This document shows positions 18,158 to 25,285 of a stretch of DNA of 64,000 bases, one piece after another (the first letter of the stretch is position 1; each line of letters opens with the position of its first letter). The stretch is from Anaerolineaceae bacterium (GTDB lineage Bacteria > Chloroflexota > Anaerolineae > Aggregatilineales > Phototrophicaceae). The stretch spans positions 496,001 through 560,000 of the forward strand of contig JACKCH010000010.1 of NCBI GenBank assembly GCA_020634115.1, in the 5' to 3' direction. Under the pieces are notes generated by a model. The model searched no databases. It had not been told where the DNA came from and saw nothing but the letters and a program-made list of their open reading frames with translations. The position numbers and the translations under genes are program-made.

Positions 18158-18187
18158 GTAGGGGCAGGATATATCCTGCCCCTACAC
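18158..18187. repeat. GTAGGG-type hairpin repeat (copy 6), long stem
   Basis: TGTAGGGGCAGGATA is followed immediately by TATCCTGCCCCTACA, a perfect 15-base stem with no unpaired loop. It is the strongest palindrome of the family in the window and sits upstream of the GT2 gene. Confidence 0.75.
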
Positions 18188-18277
18188 AGCGTTCAACCAC
18201 GAATTATCCATTTTTTACGATGTCCGATTATCACAGGCCGCCAAACGCCTCGTCAACCAGCGGTGCGGGGTTATATG

Positions 18278-18757
18278 TTATTTCCCGCGCAGTGCCAATA
18301 GGTGCTGGTACTGCCATTCCCGTTCTTCAGCCAGCGCGGCCTCGGTATCGGCGGCGTGGCTGGCACGATGGATGGCCTGCAAAGCGTATTGGGCCGGGCC
18401 TATCGCATGGGTGCGGACGTGGGCCGTCGCTACGGCCTGCCCGGCAGCCCGCGCTGCCGAACGCGCCGGACTATCCGCCCCGACTTCACGAGCAGCGGCG
18501 TGCGCATCCAGCGCGGCTTTGCGGATGACCGCCATTTTGAATACCCCGGTATTGATCCACTGCTGGAGCGCCGCTAACGCCTGCCGGGGACGGGGATCAT
18601 CTGGAAACGCCGCCTCAAAGTACGGCAGCACCCGTTCGGCACAATCCCGCGCCCAGGTCGCTAACGTCTTGTGGTCGGTTTCGCTCACCAGCGCGTCCAC
18701 CCGTGCATCGCGGTGCGTCAGTGCGAATTTCGTTTTTTTCAGCGCGTTCATCAGCAT
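18278..18757 (-). CDS. Imm5-like putative immunity protein
   Basis: 159 residues, all-helical and Ala-rich. It matches the pattern of the Imm5 family found in polymorphic-toxin loci: LATWARDCAERVLPYFE, PDDPRPRQALAALQQW, and AARAAGQAVATAHVRTHAIG. GAGG lies before the ATG at 18757. No toxin gene is visible nearby: the gene is separated from both neighbours by repeats, inside an otherwise co-directional polysaccharide block. It may be an orphan immunity gene or have a housekeeping role. Family assignment is from memory of the pattern. Confidence 0.65.
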   Translation of the reverse strand: MLMNALKKTKFALTHRDARVDALVSETDHKTLATWARDCAERVLPYFEAAFPDDPRPRQALAALQQWINTGVFKMAVIRKAALDAHAAAREVGADSPARSAARAAGQAVATAHVRTHAIGPAQYALQAIHRASHAADTEAALAEEREWQYQHLLALRGK

Positions 18758-18824
18758 ACGATCCTCAGCAAATCCCTAAACAGCAGGTGACGCATTCGCC
18801 AGAGGGCGTCATTATGGCTGAGAA

Positions 18825-18960
18825 TCTATCCGTAAAATCTCGTTTGTGCTTGACCTCACCCCTTCCGAACCTTCGGTTCTCCCTCCCCTCTCCAAATTGG
18901 AGAGGGGAAAACGAGCGCAGCGAGTAGGGGTGAGGTCGGTGAAGTGAATTTACGGATAGA
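18825..18960 (+). repeat. Palindromic MITE-like element with 12-bp terminal inverted repeats (copy 1)
   Basis: Ends TCTATCCGTAAA (18825-18836) and TTTACGGATAGA (18949-18960) are perfect inverted complements. The interior contains GACCTCACCCC...GGGGTGAGGTC and further nested complementary stretches (CCTCTCC/GGAGAGG, CGAACCTTCGG), so the 136 bases can fold into a long imperfect hairpin. A clearly homologous copy lies inverted at 54165-54287. There is no coding capacity; it would need a transposase in trans. Confidence 0.8.
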
Positions 18961-18963
18961 TAC

Positions 18964-20670
18964 TTACTCCGATTTGCTGCCGTTGACCCGGAAAATCGTC
19001 ACCCTCCCGGCGTCAAAAACCGGCGTCAAATAATCGGCATCCGCCGGATTCCAGTCGCCCATCGCACGGGCATAGGCATCATACCACACATAAACCGCGC
19101 CGATTTCCCCCAAAAAGTCCTGCCGCCGCGAGTCGGGGGTAGCAGGGTCGTAGAAACGGCGCACCTGGGCGATTTTATCGGCGTAATCTACCGTCTCAAT
19201 CCAATGCCCCAGGTAGACACGCTGCCCGGTAGCCGCCACCAAGCGCCCGCCGCTGCCGCGCCCGTTTTCATCGGCGGTGGTCAGTACCAGTTCATCGGGA
19301 CTCGCCCGGTTCTCGATGAGCCATTCATACGCCGCCGTTTCGTCCGCGTCATAAAAGACGGTGGGCGGATCAGCATTGTACGGTTCGGAGAGGCTGACAC
19401 TGTTCACGGCCACCAGCCCGATAAATGCGATTCCGGAAATCACAAAATACAGCGCCGTCGTCACCAGCCGCAGCCGGGGATGCAGGCGAGGCAGCACCGC
19501 CCGCGACCAACCGTAAGCGGCGATAATCGCCAGCGGGGTCTGCACGCCGAGCAGATAGCGGCGCTGTGTCGGGAAGGGGGCATACAGCAGCCCGGCCACC
19601 AGTCCGACCCACAGCAGCGGCAGCCACCAGCGATCATCCGCCTCGCTCATCATAAAGGTGCGCAGCCCGGCTGCCGCCGGGAGGATGAACGGCAGATAGC
19701 CGAGCAGGTAGTAGGTCACTGAAGGGGACAGCGTGATGTTCTGCCGGGTGAAGGCCGCCCACACCGGGTCGCTGCTCAGGGCAAGGTACTGGTAGCCGAC
19801 CAGCGCGGCATGAACCCCCAGCGGAATCACCAGCCACAGCGCCCGCCGGAGTGTGAGTTTATGCGTGTTGAACACATGCAGCGCCGCCAGCATCACCAGC
19901 AGCGGCACGGTGAGCAGAATCACATACGGCTGGATAATGCTCTCCGCCGCCAGCGCGAGGGTGAGAATCAATAAATGTGAGCTACCCATACGCGGGAGAA
20001 ATCCGGTATCGGCATGATCTTTTCTCCCCTCGCCCTGAGGGAGAGGGGCCGGAGGTGAGGGCATCTCCACCCATGCCGCGAACGCCAGGAACGCGACGAT
20101 TTGCAGGATGACCGCCGCCGCGAAATGGGGCATGTACAGTGCGCCCAGCGGGTTATAGGCATCGGTCAGCCAGAACTCAATTGGGGAAACCTGCGCCGCC
20201 CCCGCCGGGTCGAACGCCAGCAGAAACCAGCTTACCCCGGTCACAAGCGTGCCGAACAGCAGCCCCAACCACCGTTCCCGTGAGCGCTCGAAAAAGCGCC
20301 CGGTGAAGGCCCAGATCGCCAGTACCATGCCGACAGTCAGCGCAAAGCGGGCGATGTGGTACATCACCGGCAGGCTGAAAGGAGTCAGCCGCGCCAGCGC
20401 CCCCAACGCCACGTAAAACCCCTGCACCAGCGGCAGGCCGGGGTGTGCCTCGTGGGTGAACAGCAGGTGATAGTCCCACTCGCCCGCTTTGCGCTGCCAC
20501 ATTTTGGCGAGGTGACTGTTGAAGTCCACCTGCGCTCCCAGTGGCGAACCGGCTGCGCCGCTGTAGGTCCAACCATTGGGTGTGCTGGCCGCTCCGACGA
20601 GGTACGGCCAGGTGGTGAACACCGCCAGTGCCAGTGCGAAAATCCAAACCGAAAGCGGAAACCGTTTCAT
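18964..20670 (-). CDS. Polytopic membrane protein, probable glycan-assembly enzyme
   Basis: 568 residues with about 10-12 hydrophobic segments, an extracytoplasmic first loop with DFNSHLAKMWQR and HEAHPGLPLVQGFY, and a soluble C-terminal domain of about 130 residues (ETAAYEWLIENRASPDELVLTT onward). This layout is typical of polyprenyl-phosphate-sugar-dependent GT-C transferases and related 6-pyruvoyl-like membrane proteins, but no family signature is conclusive. Residues 203-230 are an odd Pro/Gly-rich hydrophilic insert encoded by an intergenic-type repeat. Its ATG overlaps the GT87 stop by 4 bases, so the two are coupled. Confidence 0.7.
   Translation of the reverse strand: MKRFPLSVWIFALALAVFTTWPYLVGAASTPNGWTYSGAAGSPLGAQVDFNSHLAKMWQRKAGEWDYHLLFTHEAHPGLPLVQGFYVALGALARLTPFSLPVMYHIARFALTVGMVLAIWAFTGRFFERSRERWLGLLFGTLVTGVSWFLLAFDPAGAAQVSPIEFWLTDAYNPLGALYMPHFAAAVILQIVAFLAFAAWVEMPSPPAPLPQGEGRKDHADTGFLPRMGSSHLLILTLALAAESIIQPYVILLTVPLLVMLAALHVFNTHKLTLRRALWLVIPLGVHAALVGYQYLALSSDPVWAAFTRQNITLSPSVTYYLLGYLPFILPAAAGLRTFMMSEADDRWWLPLLWVGLVAGLLYAPFPTQRRYLLGVQTPLAIIAAYGWSRAVLPRLHPRLRLVTTALYFVISGIAFIGLVAVNSVSLSEPYNADPPTVFYDADETAAYEWLIENRASPDELVLTTADENGRGSGGRLVAATGQRVYLGHWIETVDYADKIAQVRRFYDPATPDSRRQDFLGEIGAVYVWYDAYARAMGDWNPADADYLTPVFDAGRVTIFRVNGSKSE
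20020..20063 (-). repeat. Intergenic-type palindromic repeat inserted in frame within a coding sequence
   Basis: Read on the minus strand, this stretch (TGCCCTCACCTCCGGCC, then CTCTCCCTCAGGGCGAGGGG) resembles dispersed CCCTCACC...GGGG palindromes normally found between genes, including the core of the elements at 18825 and 54165. Here it lies inside the polytopic membrane protein and is translated as PSPPAPLPQGEGR, between two membrane segments, without breaking the frame. Confidence 0.65.
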
Positions 20671-21887
20671 GATTCAGTCACCATTTCCGACGCTTCCCGC
20701 CACCACAGCCGCCGCGTGAACCACAACAGCGCCAGCATCAGGAACGGCAGCGGCAGATACACGGTGGGATGCTCGAACTCGCCCTCTACCGTCAACAGGA
20801 AGTGCAGCCAGGGGATCACCAGCAGCGCCAGCAGAAGCAGCGCGACCCACAGATTCCCGCGTCGGCGGTTATGGCGGGTGATCTGCTGGAAATAGAATAT
20901 CAACGGCAGGGTGAATACGATGTAATGTGGCGTGGCGGTACGCGGCGCGACCAGGTGCGTAATCGTCAGGGTCAACGCCGCCGCCCACAGGAAACGCTCG
21001 CCTTTGCGCCCCCACAGCACGTCCACCCAGACCCACAGCAGCGCCCCGTAGAGCAGCCCAGCCACCGCCCATTCGCCCGCGCTCCCTAAGCCCAGGTAGT
21101 AATCCATCACGATCCAGACCGGCGAACCGAGCGCGGTATAGCCGGAATACCCGCCCAACTGCCCCAGCCAGTCGCCCAGCCACGAGGGTTCTAATAGGAA
21201 TGACGCCGCCAGCAGTGCCGCCAGCACCCCGGCGAAGACCCCTACGAAACGCCAGCGCCGTTCCCGCAGCCCCCACAACAGTAAAAACGGCACAATGAGA
21301 TAACCCATCTGCGGCTTGATGGTCGAAAAGGCCAGGGCGACTCCCGCCAACCGGTCATGCCGCCGGAACAACGCCCACAGTGTCAGGATTTCCAGGAAGT
21401 AAACCTGGATGCCCGGCTGCCCCAGGATCAGCCCCCGCGCCGCGTAGTAAAAGGCCAGCGTCCACAGCACCAGCAGCCCCAACAACCAGGGCGCAGGCTT
21501 CCAGCCGAACAGGTTGAGCAGCAGGAAAAAGGCCGCGATCAGGCCGCCTTCCAGCAGCGTCATCCAGGCGGCGGATGCCCAGGCATAATCCACCTGCACC
21601 AGCGGCCACAGCGGGAACACGGTGTAAAACGGATAGGCGAAATAGCCGGGGTCTTCGTCCTCAAGCGCCGCCCGTCCGAAAATGCGTTCCTGAATGTTCA
21701 GGCTGGCCGCGTCGCCATACGGGTTCAGCCCGTCCTGCCAGAACGAACGCGCTCCCTCCCAGCGGGACATGAAATCGTTCTGGCCGGGATAGGGTGCAGT
21801 AAAGACGTTGTGGGTCAGCACGGTCACAATGGCAAACACCGCGATGATGACCGCTGTCAGCAGCGCGAGTTGGTTTCGCCGCGTCAT
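20667..21887 (-). CDS. GT87-family polyprenol-phosphate-mannose-type mannosyltransferase
   Basis: 406-residue GT-C protein with about 10 membrane segments. NDFMSRWEGARSFWQDGLNPY is the extracytoplasmic loop containing the Asp of GT87 enzymes, YFAYPFYTVFPLWPL follows, and LAFSTIKPQMGYLIVPFLLLW carries the conserved KPQ motif of DUF2029/GT87. It would transfer a hexose from a polyprenyl-phosphate donor to an extracytoplasmic glycan. A strong GGAGG precedes ATG 21887. It is the first gene of a coupled pair with the polytopic protein downstream. Confidence 0.85.
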   Translation of the reverse strand: MTRRNQLALLTAVIIAVFAIVTVLTHNVFTAPYPGQNDFMSRWEGARSFWQDGLNPYGDAASLNIQERIFGRAALEDEDPGYFAYPFYTVFPLWPLVQVDYAWASAAWMTLLEGGLIAAFFLLLNLFGWKPAPWLLGLLVLWTLAFYYAARGLILGQPGIQVYFLEILTLWALFRRHDRLAGVALAFSTIKPQMGYLIVPFLLLWGLRERRWRFVGVFAGVLAALLAASFLLEPSWLGDWLGQLGGYSGYTALGSPVWIVMDYYLGLGSAGEWAVAGLLYGALLWVWVDVLWGRKGERFLWAAALTLTITHLVAPRTATPHYIVFTLPLIFYFQQITRHNRRRGNLWVALLLLALLVIPWLHFLLTVEGEFEHPTVYLPLPFLMLALLWFTRRLWWREASEMVTES

Positions 21888-22037
21888 GCGTCCTCCGTTT
21901 CAGTTGCCGGTTTTGCGTGGTCAACCAGTTAGATTCTGTGTTTCACGATATGGGTGGACTCTAACACGAAGTTAATGACTCCGCTGCAATCTGTGAGGTT
22001 GCTGGCATCATTCGGATTACAACGTACCGTCTCAGAA

Positions 22038-22073
22038 CCGCCCAATCAGGAATGCTTGATCGCCGCGTTGGGG
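22038..22073 (-). repeat. 36-bp tail motif, copy A
   Basis: On the minus strand this stretch would read QRGDQAFLIGRF then stop, matching the C-terminus of the Hsp70-like protein at 25286. It lies just downstream of the ATP-grasp gene stop, and its frame is closed a few codons upstream by TAG, so it is not itself a gene. It aligns without gaps to copies at 22962-22997 and 25292-25327. Confidence 0.7.
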
Positions 22074-22101
22074 AAGGTCAGACTATAGAAAAAGAACCTG
22101 T

Positions 22102-22905
22102 TTAATCTTCTACTTCATACTTTGTCACCCAGGGCGCGTCGGTTTCGGTGACATCGTTGGCATGGAGTGTCGCTCGATTAACGACCTGCAAGACCTCTTT
22201 TGGGTCACACCCATAGATGCCCGAACCGTATGCCGGATTCGCTTCGACAACAGCCCACCCCCGCCCTGCAATGCGTCCAACATCAATCACGCAGGCAGGC
22301 GGGATTGCAAGTTCATGGTCATCCAGCAGCATCTGGCAAAACGCCCGTGCTTGCTCGGCCTCGTCAGTGCCAGCCAACCATTGTCCGGTGGATGTACGCG
22401 CCAGTTCGCCCGCCTTCAGGTAAATGGATAGGGTAGCCAACAACCGCTCTCGAATAAAACACCGGTACTCCACTTCCCAAACCACCGGCTCAGACACAAT
22501 CACTTCATAATCATCGGGATAGAACTCTGGTGTCGGGAGCATTGCGCCGGATGGGTATACCTTTGCTTCAAAGGCTTTCATGCCGTCGGCGTTTTTGACA
22601 AAACGCGGCCCGGTGAATGCGCGTGCTTCACCCAGGGTCATATTGGTGATGGTACGTTTTGTATAGACATCAGGCACATGAGCGAGCCAATCGGAGGTGG
22701 GTTCGATGACCACATGATTGAGCTTCGTCGTCAGGATGATTGCGAATAGTGACTCTCCATAGACCGCAATCGGAACATCCCGCAACGCATCAGGCGGGCG
22801 AAAGGTGGGTAAGCGCAGCGCGGGCTGCCCGACAGACTGCGCCGCCTCCATCAGGCTGTTTCCATCGGGTGTGATTCGGGGTGACGTTACGAGCGTCTTT
22901 TGCAT
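22102..22905 (-). CDS. ATP-grasp (DUF4343-like) protein
   Basis: About 267 residues. The central and C-terminal parts fit the DUF4343 ATP-grasp group: FVKNADGMKAFEAKVY (Lys-bearing nucleotide lid), VVWEVEYRCFIRERLLATLSIY (strand pattern around the adenine site) and WAVVEANPAYGSGIYGCDP with the metal-binding E-x-N. Such enzymes join a carboxylate to an amine via acyl-phosphate; the substrate is unknown. It is followed by copy A of the tail motif. The start could be GTG 22908 or ATG 22905. Confidence 0.72.
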   Translation of the reverse strand: MQKTLVTSPRITPDGNSLMEAAQSVGQPALRLPTFRPPDALRDVPIAVYGESLFAIILTTKLNHVVIEPTSDWLAHVPDVYTKRTITNMTLGEARAFTGPRFVKNADGMKAFEAKVYPSGAMLPTPEFYPDDYEVIVSEPVVWEVEYRCFIRERLLATLSIYLKAGELARTSTGQWLAGTDEAEQARAFCQMLLDDHELAIPPACVIDVGRIAGRGWAVVEANPAYGSGIYGCDPKEVLQVVNRATLHANDVTETDAPWVTKYEVED

Positions 22906-22961
22906 CACTGTTTTGGCCTTACCTTGCCGGAATTGCTCCCATTATAGATAAGTCTTTAAGA

Positions 22962-22997
22962 CAGCCCAATTAGGAACTTATTATCGCCGCGCTGAGG
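22962..22997 (-). repeat. 36-bp tail motif, copy B
   Basis: Minus-strand reading gives QRGDNKFLIGLS followed by TAA, nearly the C-terminus of the Hsp70-like protein. It lies 28 bases downstream of the SH3b protein stop codon. Outside the 36 bases no similarity to that gene is apparent. Confidence 0.7.
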
Positions 22998-23024
22998 GTG
23001 TCATTCCACCGGGTACTATCCGAC

Positions 23025-24665
23025 TCAGTCTACCCGTATCTGGCAAACGGCATGAGATGTTGACTCGCCGGGCTGCCAGCCATCCACTGACCAGTCGGGT
23101 TTGACAAAAACTATCGGTGTATATTGCGCCTGGACATTATGGATACCGGATGTGGCTACCCAGGTCGTTGTCCAGGTCAGGCCGGTGCCACTCGCGGCAC
23201 CAGCGCCCTCATAAACCACATCTCTATCCACGTAGAGCCGGGTGATAATATCGCCAACCTGAACCGCACTGGAGTAGTAGGAATCAGAGATGGTGATTAC
23301 ATCCCCGGCTTTGGCGTAAATAACCCGTTCGCTCGTACAGGTCAGGTCGGTCGAATAGCCGGTTGTGGAGGGCTGTGTCGGACGATCATCCACAAAGGCT
23401 ACATCACCGCAATTGCCACTGGTCGTCACCACATCCGACCGCACCCAACGCCGGTTTCCTACCCGCCACCAGTTAAATCCATCCAGTCCATCGGTCCGTC
23501 CGGTGACACGGTACGACTGGTTCACCGTCAGCGTGCCGGTTGCAAAATAGGCCGTTGCCGGGCCTTCCCGGAAATTTGTTCCCGCTGTCGTTGCCGTAAT
23601 CCGGCAAGCCATTTGCCGGTTAATCTCGCGCTGCAACAGCGGTTCAATCATCTCAATTGGACGAGGCAGCAAAGCGAGAGGTAGTCCCTGTAAATCCTCC
23701 AGGTTGTAGGGCGTGGGACTGAGCGGGGCTTCACTGACCTGCTGGTTTTCGTCTATCACGGCGGAACTGGCAGCCCCTGCCGGAACCATCACCGATTTGT
23801 CCAGGGCGTGCATTACCCCCATACCTTCCAGAACAGTGAGTATCAGACTGTTACCGGCTTCAGACTGCAGAAATGCCGTGCCGCTCAGTTGAATATCCAC
23901 GCCATTGATCTGCAATTGGATACTGTTTTCGATGTCCGGCGTTTGAATGAGCAAGCCGCTCTGCGGGGCTTCGGCGCAGCCGGTATCCCCGGTTCCCGTT
24001 CGGAACGTAAACGCTTGCATCAGCGCATAGCCTACAGTCTCGGAATCAACCCTACTCAACGTGGCTAAATCACCATCTGTCTGAACGAGATAGGCCGCGA
24101 CCCAGCCCTCCCTCCCGTCATCGAGTTGCAGATGCAGCCAATCCCCGGCATTGCGTCCATTGACGATCAGAAGCGTGTCCGGGTTTAATACGGCGACCAC
24201 CGCGCCCTGGGCGGAAGGGGTACGTCGCACATTGATCGGATTAGTGGACACAATACGCGCCTCAACCTGGGCAGCTGTGCCGGTATTATTGATTTCAGCA
24301 TCACCAAAAAGAACATAAGTCGCGTTCATGCCGGACGGGAGATTAGCCTGCACGTTCATGATCGACACGCCCCAGTTTTGATCGCTCAGGCTGAGCAGAC
24401 TGGTCTGAAGACTCTGAACCGTGCTGATGTCGAGCCTGTTGCCGGATGACGGAACATTAAACGTGTTCCCGTCTGTGCGAGAAACAACGCGAACGGGCGG
24501 GTATCCAAAACAGAGTTGATTATGCCCCAACCCGGCACAGGCGGTTGCGGCGGTTTCCAGTGCGCCTTCCATAAAAAGGGAACAATCCGCTTGGGCGCGG
24601 GCGGTCAGGCTAAAGCTCAAGACGATCCAAAAGACCGAAATAAACCGAATAAAGCGTATCCCCAT
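23025..24665 (-). CDS. Secreted protein with two SH3b domains
   Basis: 546 residues. MGIRFIRFISVFWIVLSFSL, then TARAQA, is a signal peptide. SH3b 1 lies at about residues 140-195 (PINVRRTPSAQGAVVAVL, then WLHLQLDDGREGWVAAYLV); SH3b 2 lies at about 350-410 (TTAGTNFREGPATAYFATG, then WWRVGNRRWVRSDVV). The N-terminal 130 residues contain VRVVSRTDGNTFNVPSS and several Cys, and the C-terminus is a beta-rich domain with paired Cys. Proteins of this plan bind cell envelope or extracellular ligands. GAGG six bases before ATG 24665 fixes the start. Confidence 0.78.
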   Translation of the reverse strand: MGIRFIRFISVFWIVLSFSLTARAQADCSLFMEGALETAATACAGLGHNQLCFGYPPVRVVSRTDGNTFNVPSSGNRLDISTVQSLQTSLLSLSDQNWGVSIMNVQANLPSGMNATYVLFGDAEINNTGTAAQVEARIVSTNPINVRRTPSAQGAVVAVLNPDTLLIVNGRNAGDWLHLQLDDGREGWVAAYLVQTDGDLATLSRVDSETVGYALMQAFTFRTGTGDTGCAEAPQSGLLIQTPDIENSIQLQINGVDIQLSGTAFLQSEAGNSLILTVLEGMGVMHALDKSVMVPAGAASSAVIDENQQVSEAPLSPTPYNLEDLQGLPLALLPRPIEMIEPLLQREINRQMACRITATTAGTNFREGPATAYFATGTLTVNQSYRVTGRTDGLDGFNWWRVGNRRWVRSDVVTTSGNCGDVAFVDDRPTQPSTTGYSTDLTCTSERVIYAKAGDVITISDSYYSSAVQVGDIITRLYVDRDVVYEGAGAASGTGLTWTTTWVATSGIHNVQAQYTPIVFVKPDWSVDGWQPGESTSHAVCQIRVD

Positions 24666-24825
24666 GCAGCACCTCACATTCAGACTAATCCGGCCTCAGA
24701 TATAGCGCGGGGTCGGGTCTATTTCCCACACTCCATTATAGTCGTATTGTCGGGTCTCGGATGTGAGGACAGTTCGAGCGAGGATGCAATTCAATCCGTT
24801 CGGGCCGGGGCGGTGCTTTCCGGTG

Positions 24826-25200
24826 CTATCTTGCTTCGCGCCGGGCATTTTCGGCCTGCTGCCAGTCCTCCACCACGTCCACCAGTTCGCCATCTTCGCC
24901 CAGTTCGAGCGCATGGCGTTTGGGTTTCTCTATCCGATCAATCCGATCCAGTTCGCGCAGGGTCGCTTGGTCGAGTAACCGGTCAAACAAGCTAAAGGCG
25001 ATTCCGCCATGAAGGAGTAAGACTGAACCCCAGATGAGTACGAAAATCGCCACGCCAAACACGTCATCTCCAGTTGGTCGGTCACGGAGGATCAGCGTAA
25101 AAATCAACAGGAAAAAGATCAGGTTAAAAATAAACGTGAAACGGATGCCCAGCCGTTGGATTACCCGATTACGTGCGGTCTGATAGTGTTTGTCGTCCAT
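24826..25200 (-). CDS. 2TM-domain membrane protein
   Basis: 124 residues with two adjacent membrane helices (about 18-38, FTFIFNLIFFLLIFTLIL, and 46-66, VFGVAIFVLIWGSVLLLHGG), then a charged C-terminal tail. The helix pair with the pattern R-x-x-x-x-x-L-G-x-x-x-H/T-F before helix 1 fits the 2TM family, sometimes fused to sensor kinases. Start 25200 (MDDKHYQTAR) is preferred; the frame to 25233 adds a polar non-family stretch. Function unknown. Confidence 0.72.
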   Translation of the reverse strand: MDDKHYQTARNRVIQRLGIRFTFIFNLIFFLLIFTLILRDRPTGDDVFGVAIFVLIWGSVLLLHGGIAFSLFDRLLDQATLRELDRIDRIEKPKRHALELGEDGELVDVVEDWQQAENARREAR

Positions 25201-25285
25201 GTTTGGACTCCTGACTTGTGAATTTTGTTTCACACATATATACGTAATTCAGGCCGGACCGGTTGTGGGTATTCCAGACGCGGCG

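Noticed and set aside
17209..18528. A 439-residue plus-strand open frame
   Set aside because: It lies opposite the GT2 glycosyltransferase and continues into repeats. Long antisense frames are expected in GC-rich DNA.
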